A stretch of 64,000 bases of DNA from Christensenellaceae bacterium (lineage in GTDB: Bacteria > Bacillota > Clostridia > Christensenellales > Christensenellaceae). Within the stretch, counting starts at the first letter, position 1. Every line of letters starts with the position of its first letter. Positions 27,340-36,370 of this stretch are shown here, in pieces. The position numbers and the translations under genes were made by a program. Below the pieces are notes generated by a model. It was not told the DNA's origin. It was given only the letters and a program-made list of their open reading frames with translations, and searched no databases. The stretch spans positions 1,922,001 to 1,986,000 of the forward strand of contig AP025580.1 of NCBI GenBank assembly GCA_022846035.1, given 5' to 3'.

Positions 27340-27891
27340 TTAATAACTCATGATCGTTTTTCCGTTCAATATAAGCTCGTCAAACGCACATTTGCAGTCC
27401 CGATAGCTTGCAAAAAGCTTTTGCGCTTTCCGTTTTCCGGCATACACTTTCCACGGTCCTGCAAGCTTGTAGTTCTTGCCCCGATGCCGGATGAAGCCGA
27501 GTACGTCGCTTAGGGGATAGCCCAAAAACAGACCGATCTCATGCGGGAATTTCTCACATTCCCGCACACGCAGTGCCAAATGCCTGAGCATCGCCTCAAA
27601 GGATGTTTCCTTATAACCGCAGCCATAAAGGTACGCGCGCACGTTTGGTTTGCGCAGCGTTCTTTTAAGCAATTTTTCATGGTAAACGAGTACCAGCATG
27701 CGGTCTTTGCAGTCACATAGCTCATAAAAGCGCAAGCCGCGCTTTTCCATTCCCCTCGTATACCAGAAAAGCCATTTTTCCGCCTCCACCCTCGTCGTGT
27801 TAAACGATACCAGGCTTGCGGGTTTTTTCCCCGCGAGCGTGGGGGCGCAGTGCCGTGCCAATATCATTTCAAACTCTTTGTGCGTACCCAT
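27340..27891 (-). CDS. DUF3793 family protein
   Basis: A 183-aa soluble protein with the family landmarks CAPTLAGKKPASLVSF near the N-terminus and FPHEIGLFLGYPLSDVLGFI plus GPWKVYAGKRKAQKLF near the C-terminus. DUF3793 genes are common in Clostridia, often near iron-uptake (feo) or flavodoxin genes, and their function is unknown. Here it stands alone, with a strong promoter, two operator-like palindromes and a terminator-like hairpin in its leader, so expression is probably tightly controlled. Confidence 0.88.
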   Translation of the reverse strand: MGTHKEFEMILARHCAPTLAGKKPASLVSFNTTRVEAEKWLFWYTRGMEKRGLRFYELCDCKDRMLVLVYHEKLLKRTLRKPNVRAYLYGCGYKETSFEAMLRHLALRVRECEKFPHEIGLFLGYPLSDVLGFIRHRGKNYKLAGPWKVYAGKRKAQKLFASYRDCKCAFDELILNGKTIMSY

Positions 27892-27920
27892 TATTGCTTG
27901 CTACTCCTATCGCTCATTAG

Positions 27921-27936
27921 GTTAGCAATAGCTAAC
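27921..27936. promoter_or_regulatory. operator-like palindrome GTTAGC-N4-GCTAAC, proximal copy
   Basis: A perfect 6+6 inverted repeat with four spacer bases, 30 bases before the DUF3793 start codon. It shares both half-sites with the copy at 27979-27994. The half-site resembles those of DtxR/MntR-like metal regulators, which would fit the usual iron link of DUF3793; the regulator itself is not in the window. Confidence 0.6.
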
Positions 27937-27943
27937 TATCCTC

Positions 27944-27976
27944 TAAAAAAGAAAGAGAACTTTTTCCTCTCTTTTT
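27944..27976 (-). terminator. terminator-like hairpin in the DUF3793 leader (possible attenuator)
   Basis: On the minus strand AAAGAG and CTCTTT pair across about 11 bases and are followed by CTTTTTT. It lies downstream of the DUF3793 promoter and between the two palindromes, so it either ends the ABC-F transcript or attenuates the DUF3793 message. Confidence 0.6.
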
Positions 27977-27978
27977 AA

Positions 27979-27994
27979 GTTAGCGTTCGCTAAC
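27979..27994. promoter_or_regulatory. operator-like palindrome GTTAGC-N4-GCTAAC, at the transcription start
   Basis: Second copy of the same perfect palindrome, beginning just after the -10 box of the DUF3793 promoter, where a bound repressor would block initiation. Confidence 0.65.
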
Positions 27995-28001
27995 CAATAT
28001 C

Positions 28002-28030
28002 ATAATATACGATTCCCTCTGACTTGTCAA
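28002..28030 (-). promoter_or_regulatory. strong promoter of the DUF3793 gene
   Basis: On the minus strand a perfect TTGACA (28025-28030) is followed after 17 bases by TATTAT (28002-28007). It starts directly behind the ABC-F stop codon. Confidence 0.8.
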
Positions 28031-28033
28031 CCC

Positions 28034-29941
28034 TTAATTTTGATTTTCCGTATCCAGCTTCATCCATTCTTCAAAACACGCGTCATAGCGCGCTTTGAGT
28101 GCTTCCAGTTTGGCACAGTTGGCGCTCAGCAGTTCATAATCCGCCGGATTTTGGGCAATCTCTTCATTCAGGCGTTTCTCCTGCTCATCGAGTTCTCTGA
28201 GTTCTTTTTCGAGTGCAGAAAGCTGCTGGCGACGTTTTGCCTCTTCCGCGCGGCGCTGCCTGGGGTTCACGCTTAATCGCGTCTCGTCTTCCTGTTTGGC
28301 CTGCATTTTTGGGTTCTGCTGTCCATCGTTTTGCTGCGCAGCCTCCTTTACGTTTTGATATTCGTCGAACGTTCCTATGAATTCGCTCACCTTGCAGTCC
28401 GCGATTTCGTAAATCTTTTCCGCCAGCGCGTTGATGAAATACCTGTCGTGCGATACGAAAAGCAGCGTGCCTTTATATTCCTTGAGCGCCCGCTCGAGCG
28501 CCTCACGCGCGGGCAGGTCAAGATGGTTGGTCGGCTCATCCAAAAGCAACACGTTAAAATTCCCGCACATCAGCAACGCAAGCCCGACCTTGGCGCGTTC
28601 ACCGCCCGATAAGTCTCCTACCCGTTTAAAGACCGCTTCCCCCGTAAGGAGTACGCGCCCGAGCATGGAGCGCGCTCCGTACTCGAGCAAGGACGGATAA
28701 GCGTCCCATACTTCGCTCAACACTGTTTTTGTGGGCGTCATGTTTCTATTTTCCTGGTCGTAATAGCCGACAATAGTATTTTTTCCAAATACAATATGCT
28801 CGTCCGCCGGCTTGCCCGCCTGCTGCATGAGCAATTTGATGAGCGTGGATTTTCCCGTTCCGTTGTCGCCGATGACGGCGGCCTTTTGGCCGCGCCTCAG
28901 TTCCATATTCACTTCGCGCGCGAGCACCTTTTTTTCTTCGCCTACAGCGATCGTAAGATCGTTTACGGTCAGGACGTCGCCTGCCGGACGCACGGAAAAA
29001 TCAAAAGAAAAACTGGGCGCGCTCACATGCGTCCTCGGCTTGCTGATCCTCTCCATGCTGCTCAGCTTTTTGACGCGGCTTTGCGCGCTTTTCGCCGTCG
29101 AAGCGCGCGCCAGATTCCGCGCGACATAGTCCTCCATGTGCGCGATCTGGCGGGACTGCTTCTCGTATTCCTTTAACTGGAATGAAATATATTCCGCCTT
29201 AAGCTGCTTATACTGCGTATAGTTTCCCGTATATTCCGTGAGCTCATGGTCTTCCACTTCCCAGATACGCTGTGCAAGCCTGTCCAGGAAATACCTGTCG
29301 TGCGACACGATAAGTACCGCGCCTTTATAGCCGCGTAAATATTCTTCCAGCCACATAAGCGTTTTAAAATCGAGATGGTTGGTCGGCTCGTCTAAAATCA
29401 GCAGCTCCGGATCCATAAGCAGCAGCCGCGCGATCGCAAGGCGCGTCTTTTCACCGCCTGAAAGCGTGGCAATACTTGTATTATATGCCTTATCCGAAAA
29501 GCCCATACCGTTCAGTATCTTTTTGATATTGACCTCGATCTGGTAGCCGTCCTGCGCGTCAAAGACCGCCTGCGCGCGCGCGTAATCGCGCTGCAGTCCC
29601 TGTTCGTTCGGATGCGCGTTCATCTCGCGCTCTAAACGGCGCATTTCCTCCTTGGCGGCAAGCGCCTCATGAAATACCGAGCGCATTTCCGCGATAATCG
29701 TGTTTTCTCCATTAAGGCCGCTGTTCTGCTCCAGATACCCGATGGAAAGGCCGGATTTATGGGTCACGCTGCCCGATTCCGGAAGAGTCCGCTTCACGAG
29801 GGTATTAAGCAGTGTGGTCTTCCCCGCGCCGTTTGCGCCAATGAGGCCAATCTTATCTCCGGCGCTTAAATTTGCCGAGATGTTTTTCAATATAATTGCG
29901 TCGCCGTAGGCGACGGTCACGTCCGTAAATGATACCAGCAT
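28034..29941 (-). CDS. ABC-F family ATPase (ribosome-associated, two ABC domains)
   Basis: A 635-aa soluble protein with two nucleotide-binding domains: first Walker A GANGAGKTT and signature TLSGGEKTRLAIARLL, second Walker A GDNGTGKST and signature DLSGGERAKVGLALLM. Between them is the ABC-F linker (P-site tRNA interaction motif) with KQSRQIAHMEDYVARNLARA. The C-terminus (~540-635) is a charged coiled coil (RRAEEAKRRQQLSALEKELR). No membrane segment. The layout is that of YdiF/Uup-type translation factors acting on stalled ribosomes; a resistance role (as in Vga/Lsa) cannot be excluded but there is no evidence for it. Confidence 0.92.
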   Translation of the reverse strand: MLVSFTDVTVAYGDAIILKNISANLSAGDKIGLIGANGAGKTTLLNTLVKRTLPESGSVTHKSGLSIGYLEQNSGLNGENTIIAEMRSVFHEALAAKEEMRRLEREMNAHPNEQGLQRDYARAQAVFDAQDGYQIEVNIKKILNGMGFSDKAYNTSIATLSGGEKTRLAIARLLLMDPELLILDEPTNHLDFKTLMWLEEYLRGYKGAVLIVSHDRYFLDRLAQRIWEVEDHELTEYTGNYTQYKQLKAEYISFQLKEYEKQSRQIAHMEDYVARNLARASTAKSAQSRVKKLSSMERISKPRTHVSAPSFSFDFSVRPAGDVLTVNDLTIAVGEEKKVLAREVNMELRRGQKAAVIGDNGTGKSTLIKLLMQQAGKPADEHIVFGKNTIVGYYDQENRNMTPTKTVLSEVWDAYPSLLEYGARSMLGRVLLTGEAVFKRVGDLSGGERAKVGLALLMCGNFNVLLLDEPTNHLDLPAREALERALKEYKGTLLFVSHDRYFINALAEKIYEIADCKVSEFIGTFDEYQNVKEAAQQNDGQQNPKMQAKQEDETRLSVNPRQRRAEEAKRRQQLSALEKELRELDEQEKRLNEEIAQNPADYELLSANCAKLEALKARYDACFEEWMKLDTENQN

Positions 29942-29988
29942 TGCTTAAGTATATCACAACAGATCGCGCCCTTCAAACCTTTCTCTAC

Positions 29989-30017
29989 TTGTGCGGCGCT
30001 CCCGTCTTTTGTATAAT
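29989..30017 (+). promoter_or_regulatory. promoter of the YdcF-like gene
   Basis: TTGTGC (29989-29994) and a perfect TATAAT (30012-30017) are 17 bases apart, about 27 bases before the gene start. Confidence 0.65.
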
Positions 30018-30044
30018 AAAAGAAAAAACGCCGGAGAATTTTAT

Positions 30045-30788
30045 ATGCCTGATACCGCCCTTAAAAACGACATCAATACGCTGTGCCGCTTCCTTGCAAA
30101 GCGCGACATCCGTTCGCTTTCGTCCGCCGCCTTGTACGAAGCATGCGGCCATCACCATGTGGACGTACTCTTTGTATTCGGGTGTGAGGTCTTAAGCGTG
30201 ATCGAGTGCGCCGCGCATGCCGCCGCGCTGCATTTGTGTACCAACGTCGTTTTCAGCGGTGGGATCGGCCATTCCACCGAGAACCTTGTCCGCAATGTGC
30301 GCAAAATGTTCGGCCGGACCTGTAACGGCATGTCCGAAGCCGAGATCATGGCCTTTGTGGCGACAAAATTTTATGATATGAATCCTTCGATGATCCTGAT
30401 GGAGGGAAAGTCCACCAATTCCGGTGAAAATTCGCGTTTTTCGCTGGAACTCCTGGAAAGGCGTGGCATTCACTTCCAAAACGCCGTCCTGCTGCAAGAC
30501 CCGTTCATGCAGTTGCGCAGCCACTATACGCTTCACAAATACCTCGATCCGTCCATCCCGCTCTTAAGTTACGCCCCTTTCATTCCTTATGCCGGAATGG
30601 AATGCGGCAGCAGGAAAGGCTTGTGGAGCAAGGACCGTTTCCGCGAATTTTTACTGCGGGAAATCCCCCGTATCCGTGACGATGAGAACGGCTACGGGCC
30701 GAACGGCGCGGGTTTTATGGAACATGTCGATATTCCGCCGGAGGTTGAGGAAAGCTACCGGCATATCTGCCGCGCATACGAACAATAA
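30045..30788 (+). CDS. YdcF/SanA-like (DUF218) family protein
   Basis: Start set at ATG 30045 (MPDTALKND), 247 aa, with CGGAGA eight bases upstream; the longer reading overlaps the promoter. The core DUF218 pattern is present: VDVLFVFGCEVLS near residue 40, CTNVVFSGGIGHST, and MILMEGKSTNSGENSRFS. The family fold is Rossmann-like; some members act on envelope or bind SAM-like ligands, but the substrate is unclear. It has no signal peptide or membrane helix, so it is cytoplasmic. It is convergent with the carbamate kinase gene. Confidence 0.85.
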   Translation: MPDTALKNDINTLCRFLAKRDIRSLSSAALYEACGHHHVDVLFVFGCEVLSVIECAAHAAALHLCTNVVFSGGIGHSTENLVRNVRKMFGRTCNGMSEAEIMAFVATKFYDMNPSMILMEGKSTNSGENSRFSLELLERRGIHFQNAVLLQDPFMQLRSHYTLHKYLDPSIPLLSYAPFIPYAGMECGSRKGLWSKDRFREFLLREIPRIRDDENGYGPNGAGFMEHVDIPPEVEESYRHICRAYEQ

Positions 30789-30807
30789 GCCGCGATTGCG
30801 CTTCGGC

Positions 30808-30837
30808 GGACGTACATCTTGTACGTCCTGCTTTTTA
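30808..30837 (+). terminator. terminator of the YdcF-like gene
   Basis: GGACGTACA and TGTACGTCC form a tight hairpin followed by TGCTTTTTATT. It overlaps the last codons of the convergent carbamate kinase gene. Confidence 0.75.
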
Positions 30838-31770
30838 TTTCACCTCGATCAGCGTACCGCTTTTCCCCTCGAGAGCCAGAGGTGCCTTTTCCAGCGAACC
30901 GATGATCGCTTTCCTGCCCTCTCTGCTCTTAGCAAATTCGCATGCAGCTTGTACCTTAGGCAGCATACTGCCCGCCGCGAACTGATTCTCGTCCATATAC
31001 GCCTGCGCCTCTTTTGGCGTCATCCGAATGATTTCCTTTTGGTCCGGTTTGCCGAAATTGATACATACGCGGTCTACCGCCGTCAATATAAACAGGTATT
31101 CCGCGTGCACGAGTTCTGCCAGTTTTTCTGCGGCAAAGTCCTTGTCCACAACCGCCGCCACGCCTTTATAGCCATCTTTTGTATGAATAACCGGAATACC
31201 GCCCCCGCCGCCCGCGATGATAACTTCGCGCGCGCTGATCAGCGTGTCAAGAGTCATATACTCGTAAATGCTGACCGGCTTTGGCGATGCGACTACACGC
31301 CGCCAGCCTCGCCCTGCGTCTTCCACATATTTGCATCCTGTTTCCGCCATCAGTTTCTTCGCCGTTTCCTCGTCATAAAAGGCCCCGATCGGCTTGGTCG
31401 GGTTTTTAAAAGCGGGGTCGTTTTCGTCAACGATGACCTGCGTGAGCATCGTGATTACGGGCGTATCGTCGCTGCCGTTGCGGACAAGCTCCGCATCTAT
31501 GGCCTGCTGCAAATGGTAGCCGATGTATCCCTGACTCATGGCCGTACATTCCGCAAGCGGCATCATGGGCGTATAACCGCCCTCGAATCCTTTTTCAAAC
31601 GCCAGGTTGATCATGCCGACCTGCGGCCCGTTCCCGTGGCATACGATAATATCGTTGCCCGCAAGAATGAGTGGCACAATCGACTTTGCCGCAAATTTTA
31701 CTTTTTCCATCTGTTCCTCGGGCGTATTGCCGAGCGCATTGCCCCCGAGCGCGATTACCATTCTGCACAT
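30835..31770 (-). CDS. arcC: carbamate kinase
   Basis: A 311-aa kinase that turns carbamoyl phosphate plus ADP into ATP, carbamate then decaying to ammonia and CO2. Family blocks: MVIALGGNALG, VCHGNGPQVGMINLA, VVASPKPVSI, IIAGGGGGIPVI and AGSMLPKVQAACEF. It is the last gene of the agmatine operon (aguB-aguD-aguA-arcC) and supplies the pathway's ATP yield; in that context it can be called aguC. A 190-base gap with several GC-rich hairpins separates it from agmatine deiminase. Confidence 0.96.
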   Translation of the reverse strand: MCRMVIALGGNALGNTPEEQMEKVKFAAKSIVPLILAGNDIIVCHGNGPQVGMINLAFEKGFEGGYTPMMPLAECTAMSQGYIGYHLQQAIDAELVRNGSDDTPVITMLTQVIVDENDPAFKNPTKPIGAFYDEETAKKLMAETGCKYVEDAGRGWRRVVASPKPVSIYEYMTLDTLISAREVIIAGGGGGIPVIHTKDGYKGVAAVVDKDFAAEKLAELVHAEYLFILTAVDRVCINFGKPDQKEIIRMTPKEAQAYMDENQFAAGSMLPKVQAACEFAKSREGRKAIIGSLEKAPLALEGKSGTLIEVK

Positions 31771-31964
31771 AATTGTTTACCGCCTTTTCCGGTTTTTTGA
31801 TAGCGAAACCAAAAGCGGATCAAAAATCCGTTTTAAAGCCGCGTCAATACAATTTCCCCAATGGATTTTCGCGCGCCGGCCGCGCGGGGCCTTAGTGCCC
31901 CGCCGCCCGCGCTGTTCGTTATAAGGTCTATCACGCGGGACGCTTTCCCGCGCAAACGTGAGAG

Positions 31965-33071
31965 TTAAAGTTGCTTTTTACCTGAAGGCTGCTGCTGCGT
32001 AATGCAGTGGACATTCCCGCCGCCCAGCAGGATTTCCCGCGCGGGGATCTGTACGATCTCGCGGTCTGGGAAACATTCCCTAAGTGTTGCCACCGCTTTT
32101 TCGTCGTTCGGGTCGCCAAAGCCCGGCACCACGATGCCGCCGTTCGCGATATAGAAATTGACGTACGATGCCGCCAGACGGTCTCCCTCCAGCCTCGGCA
32201 GCGTGCCGTCCACCGCGTCTACGCCCTCTTCTTCTTCCTTTGTTATCGTAATAGGCGCAGGTACATACAGTTTGACGACCTCAAGCTTCCTGCCTTTTGC
32301 GTCCGTCTCCGCTTCGAGAATATCAAGGTTTTCCTTGCTGATCGCGTACTGCGGGTCGCTTTCATCGTCCGTCCACGCGAGCAATACCTTTCCCGGCTTG
32401 ACGAAGCAGCAGATATTGTCCACATGCCCGTTCGTTTCGTCGAGGTAAATACCGTTTTTCAGCCAGATGACCTTGTCCGCGCCGAGGTAATCGCACAGTA
32501 CCTGCGTGATCTCCTCTTTTGTAAGATCTGGATTCCGGCCCTCGGAAAGCAGGCATTCCTCCGTCACTATCACGGTGCCATCGCCGTCCGAATGGATGCT
32601 GCCTCCCTCGAGTACGAAATCGTTGAGGCGGTAACGCCCCTTGCGTTCAATATCGCACATCTTACGCGCTACCTCGTCGTCCTTGTCCCACGGGAAGTAA
32701 AGGCCATCCACCAGGCCGCCCCAGGAGTTGAACGTCCAGTCTACGCCGCGCACCTCGCCCGCGTCGTTTACAACAAACGTTGCACCGCAGTCGCGGATCC
32801 ACGAGTCGTTGTTGGACATTTCCACTACGCGGATCTCCTCTGGGAGCATGCCGCGCGCATTTTCGTACTGGTCCTCGTTCACGCCCACTGTGACAGGCTC
32901 GAATTTATTAATCGCCTTTGCGACTTCCACGAACACTTTCTGCGCGGGTTTGCCGCCCAGGCGCCAGTTATCCGGACGCTGCGGCCACAGAATCCAGCAG
33001 CCGTCGTGAGGTTCAAATTCTCCCGGCATCCGAAATCCGTCAGCCTTTGGTTTTGAATCGTAATTAATCAT
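31965..33071 (-). CDS. aguA: agmatine deiminase
   Basis: A 368-aa peptidylarginine-deiminase-fold enzyme hydrolysing agmatine to N-carbamoylputrescine and ammonia. Catalytic landmarks: [44 protein letters not shown] (His/Asp) and the nucleophile Cys in [15 protein letters not shown]. Length is normal. It lies between the antiporter and carbamate kinase genes on one strand. Confidence 0.97.
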   Translation of the reverse strand: MINYDSKPKADGFRMPGEFEPHDGCWILWPQRPDNWRLGGKPAQKVFVEVAKAINKFEPVTVGVNEDQYENARGMLPEEIRVVEMSNNDSWIRDCGATFVVNDAGEVRGVDWTFNSWGGLVDGLYFPWDKDDEVARKMCDIERKGRYRLNDFVLEGGSIHSDGDGTVIVTEECLLSEGRNPDLTKEEITQVLCDYLGADKVIWLKNGIYLDETNGHVDNICCFVKPGKVLLAWTDDESDPQYAISKENLDILEAETDAKGRKLEVVKLYVPAPITITKEEEEGVDAVDGTLPRLEGDRLAASYVNFYIANGGIVVPGFGDPNDEKAVATLRECFPDREIVQIPAREILLGGGNVHCITQQQPSGKKQL

Positions 33072-33125
33072 GATAATACATCGCCTTTCTTTGTTTTTTA
33101 ACTTACCGTATAAGTCTGAAGCGTC

Positions 33126-34523
33126 TTATTGTTTTTTCTGTTCCAGCGCTTCCTGTTTATCTTTCTTTCCCGCGCAAACCGCAGCGATAATTTCGCCCAG
33201 CACCACGGAGATCACCACGCCGATGATCAGTACCACATCCGGCTCCAGCATCCCGGTATCCGCATTATAGGGGAACAGCAGGAAGAAGATCGCCAGGATG
33301 AGCAGCGCGAACGGTACCCATGTCATGATTCCGATCATGCCCTTTTTGCCCGGCACCTTGTATGGACGTTCCCTGTCGGGATCTTTCTTGCGCAGTTTTT
33401 GGAAAGCCGGAAACATAAAGATATAGGAGGCAAGCAGCGTAACAACGTTGAGGGCAAACAAAGTCCAGAAAGAATCCACTGCGTCCGGATTGACCTGCCC
33501 TAAAATGGCCGCGACCACGACGATCACGGTCGCCACCACCCCGTTGATGATATTTGCGCTGGACGGAACCTCGTCCTTGTTTTCTTTCTCGAACACTTTA
33601 GGCATCGCATGGTCGCGCGCCGCGTACATCGCGACGTAATTCACGCCGAACGACCACGAGGAGAGGTTGGCGATCAGTGAGAACATAAAGAGGATGCCGA
33701 TAATCGTGAGGATGATACCCGGCGCTCCTGCAAGCAGGATACCCGCCGCGTCCATAAAGCCGCTGTCCACGGAAAGCTCATTATACGGGATTGCCGCGCT
33801 GACGCCGAACGCGCCGAACAGGTAAAATACCGCGATCAGGATACCGCCGACTACGATCGCTTTCGGGATTTCCTTTTTGGGGTTCTGCATATCGCCCGCA
33901 AAGGTAGTAACGACCTCAAAGCCCATGAAGTTAAAGAGAATGATCGAAATGAACGAAATACCCATCAGCGGCGAGATATCCGCCAAGGAACCGGAGTTCG
34001 CGAAACCGTTTACAACCGCGCCGTAAATCCCCAGGACGCCCATCGCGACAATCAGTATGACCTTGACGATGGTGCCGATATTGATCAGCCACTTACTTTG
34101 ACTGACACGGTAATTGCTGATGAGAATTACCACCCAGATAAAAACGAGCTGTATCACGAGTGTCAAAATCCAGTTGATCTCGATTCCGGCCGCCGCCATC
34201 AGAATATCTGTGAAAAGCACCGCGAGGGACGCCATCCACAGGGGGAAGTTTACCCAGTAATACCATGCGACGCGCGAGCCGTTGCGCCGCCCGAACGCGC
34301 GCTTTACCCAGTCGTAAAGACCTCCCTCGTCGTCGTACGTCGTACCGAGCTCTGCTGAAATCATGCCGTACGGCAGGAAGAATGCAATGAGCATAATCGC
34401 CCACCAAATGTACTGCCATGGGCCGATCGCCGCCGCCGGCGCTACCGCTTCGACAACAAGCACGATACATACCGCAGCCAGCACCGCGTCAAAAAGTTTG
34501 AATTTTTTCTTTGTAGTCATCAT
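33126..34523 (-). CDS. aguD: agmatine/putrescine antiporter (APC superfamily)
   Basis: A 465-aa integral membrane protein with about 12 helices and the APC-family start region (AVCIVLVVEAVAPAAAIGPW). Helix 1 has the unwound GPW-type motif of amino-acid/polyamine transporters, and GFEVVTTFAGDMQNPKKEIP is the conserved helix 6-7 region. Two adjacent ATG codons occur; AAGGAGGG lies upstream. Its place between putrescine carbamoyltransferase and agmatine deiminase marks it as the agmatine-in/putrescine-out exchanger. Confidence 0.92.
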   Translation of the reverse strand: MMTTKKKFKLFDAVLAAVCIVLVVEAVAPAAAIGPWQYIWWAIMLIAFFLPYGMISAELGTTYDDEGGLYDWVKRAFGRRNGSRVAWYYWVNFPLWMASLAVLFTDILMAAAGIEINWILTLVIQLVFIWVVILISNYRVSQSKWLINIGTIVKVILIVAMGVLGIYGAVVNGFANSGSLADISPLMGISFISIILFNFMGFEVVTTFAGDMQNPKKEIPKAIVVGGILIAVFYLFGAFGVSAAIPYNELSVDSGFMDAAGILLAGAPGIILTIIGILFMFSLIANLSSWSFGVNYVAMYAARDHAMPKVFEKENKDEVPSSANIINGVVATVIVVVAAILGQVNPDAVDSFWTLFALNVVTLLASYIFMFPAFQKLRKKDPDRERPYKVPGKKGMIGIMTWVPFALLILAIFFLLFPYNADTGMLEPDVVLIIGVVISVVLGEIIAAVCAGKKDKQEALEQKKQ

Positions 34524-34552
34524 CTACCAAATCCCTCCTTTTCAGTTGTGTC

Positions 34553-34579
34553 GGGAAAGGGAAATTGCCTCCCTTTCCC
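34553..34579. other. intercistronic hairpin between aguB and aguD
   Basis: GGGAAAGG and CCTTTCCC form a stable stem with a short loop in the 70-base gap between the two genes. No T-run follows, so it may protect or process the message rather than end it. Confidence 0.5.
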
Positions 34580-34593
34580 ATGCCCTGATTTTT

Positions 34594-35616
34594 TCAGATC
34601 AGCTTGATTTCTTTCATATATGCTTCAAGGCCCGCTTTGGACGCGTCCCTGGCCACAATATCCACCGGTTTTTCCGGATACATAAAGTATACAAGCAGGC
34701 TGCGCATCGCGCTCAGGCGGTTTTCCGCCTCGTCGATGACGATGGAATACGGCGCGTCGATGACTTCGTCCGTCACTTCTTCGCCGCGCGTAGCTGGCAG
34801 GCAGTGCATAAACTTCACCGTCGGCGCCGCCTTGCCGATCATTTCAGCGTCTACCTGGTATTTGGGATAGAAGATACGCATGCGGTCTTCCTTGGAAAGT
34901 TCCGCTTCGTAAAGGCCGTACCAAACGTCCGTATAAATAAAGTCCGCATCCTTGACCGCTTCGTCCTCGTCTTCCGTAAGCAGGAACGAACCGCCCGAAA
35001 CCTTGCAGTTTTCTTCGCAAATCTTCCGGAAGTTTTCTTTGAGCTGGAAATCCTTGGGCCCGAACTGTACGAATTTCATGCCCAGCTTCGTGGTGAGCAT
35101 GGCGAGGGATGCGCACACCTGCGTAGCGTCGCCCACGAATACGACCTTGCAGTCCTCCATCTTCTTGCCCTCCGGCAGGTGTTCTTTCATGGTGATGGCG
35201 TCGCCCATTTCCTGCGTTGGATGGTTATAATCGCTCATGCCGTTGATGACAGGAATGGAAGCGCCCTCCGCCATTTCCAGGATCGTCTGGTGGCGCTCCA
35301 CCCGCGCCATCAGGATGTCCACCAGGCGAGACAGAACGCGTACCGTATCGCCTACAGATTCGTGTTTGCCCATCTGTATCTGCCCCGGGGCCAGATATTG
35401 CGCGTGCCCGCCCATTTGCGCCATCGCCGTTTCAAAGGAAACGCGCGTACGCGTCGAGGACTGTTCAAAAATCATCCCCAGCACTTTATTTTTCATCAAC
35501 TGCGGATAATACCCCAGCTTGATGCATTTCTTGATCGCGATCCCCAGATCGATGATCTCCATTAATTCTTTCTTGGTAAAATCGGTGGTGTCGACAAAGT
35601 CTTTGATACGAGCCAT
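34594..35616 (-). CDS. aguB: putrescine carbamoyltransferase
   Basis: Start set at ATG 35616 ([10 protein letters not shown]) with AAGGAGGATG nine bases upstream, 340 aa. It phosphorolyses N-carbamoylputrescine to putrescine and carbamoyl phosphate. Carbamoyl-phosphate motif [22 protein letters not shown] and the substrate loop [12 protein letters not shown] are intact. The C-terminal extension after residue ~310 ([20 protein letters not shown]) is typical of putrescine carbamoyltransferases and distinguishes them from ornithine enzymes. The partner genes confirm the assignment. First gene of the agmatine operon; no aguR-type regulator is adjacent. Confidence 0.95.
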   Translation of the reverse strand: MARIKDFVDTTDFTKKELMEIIDLGIAIKKCIKLGYYPQLMKNKVLGMIFEQSSTRTRVSFETAMAQMGGHAQYLAPGQIQMGKHESVGDTVRVLSRLVDILMARVERHQTILEMAEGASIPVINGMSDYNHPTQEMGDAITMKEHLPEGKKMEDCKVVFVGDATQVCASLAMLTTKLGMKFVQFGPKDFQLKENFRKICEENCKVSGGSFLLTEDEDEAVKDADFIYTDVWYGLYEAELSKEDRMRIFYPKYQVDAEMIGKAAPTVKFMHCLPATRGEEVTDEVIDAPYSIVIDEAENRLSAMRSLLVYFMYPEKPVDIVARDASKAGLEAYMKEIKLI

Positions 35617-35705
35617 AATTAGCATCCTCCTTGATAAATGAATTGTTTATGTGACCGAAATCTTCTTCGGCAGTCCGGCGTTTGAATGTTTCGCATTTGT
35701 TTTTT

Positions 35706-35719
35706 GCAAAATTTTACAG
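35706..35719. promoter_or_regulatory. near-palindrome upstream of aguB
   Basis: TGCAAAATTTTACA is a 14-base near-perfect palindrome 90 bases before the aguB start. It could be an operator for the agmatine operon; no matching regulator gene is seen. Confidence 0.35.
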
Positions 35720-35738
35720 ATGCGGCGCATATCCTTTT

Positions 35739-36209
35739 TCAGGCTTCGTTTGTCTCTTTTTTGCGTAAACGTTCTTGCCTGCGCTTTTGCGCACGCGCAT
35801 ATTCCTTTTTCTCGTTTTCTGTCTTTGGAACAAAGGCCTCTACCTCAATCGGTTTTCCGTCGTAACCAAGCGCCACAAAAACCAGATAAGCCGTGTTGGT
35901 ACGTATTTTTTCATCCGTAGTACATTTTTCGCTGTAAACATCCACACGCACCTCAAGCGAAGTTCGTCCACTCCATGTCACGTATGCCTTTAGCGTGACA
36001 ATACCGCCGAGCGGCACCGGATGCTTAAAATCCATACTGTCGAGGACTGCCGTCGTGACGATACGGCGGGTATGCCGCGTCGCTGCCACTGCGCCGATGA
36101 TGTCTACCCACTGCATGAGCGTGCCGCCATGCAGATTCCCGAGCTGGTTGATATTCTCGGACATCACGATATGCGTCGTTTCCGCATATCCTTTTCCACT
36201 GTATTCCAT
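35739..36209 (-). CDS. acyl-CoA thioesterase (hotdog fold, YciA/BFIT type)
   Basis: A 156-aa hotdog protein. The signature NQLGNLHGGTLMQWVDIIGA contains the catalytic Asp and the CoA-loop Gly residues; the second half carries HPVPLGGIVTLKAYVTW. The C-terminus is a long charged, Arg/Lys/Glu-rich helix (RAQKRRQERLRKK) beyond the usual fold. It hydrolyses acyl-CoA esters; chain preference is unknown. Transcribed toward aguB with about 120 bases between, so it may share its transcript. Confidence 0.9.
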   Translation of the reverse strand: MEYSGKGYAETTHIVMSENINQLGNLHGGTLMQWVDIIGAVAATRHTRRIVTTAVLDSMDFKHPVPLGGIVTLKAYVTWSGRTSLEVRVDVYSEKCTTDEKIRTNTAYLVFVALGYDGKPIEVEAFVPKTENEKKEYARAQKRRQERLRKKETNEA

Positions 36210-36370
36210 TTTTATCCCCCCCCTAAAGGCCTGTTATATTCCTACTTATACCCCGCTTTATTTGTTTTATGCAAAAATCCTAATTCTTTTTTGCATATCC
36301 CGCCTGTTTTTGTTTATCTATAATGCGTCAAACCATGGTCTTTAAATAGGAATAAAGGATATTAAGCAAC

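Noticed and set aside
30589-33056. Plus-strand frames of 403 and 349 aa
   Set aside because: Antisense to carbamate kinase and agmatine deiminase, which have intact catalytic motifs.
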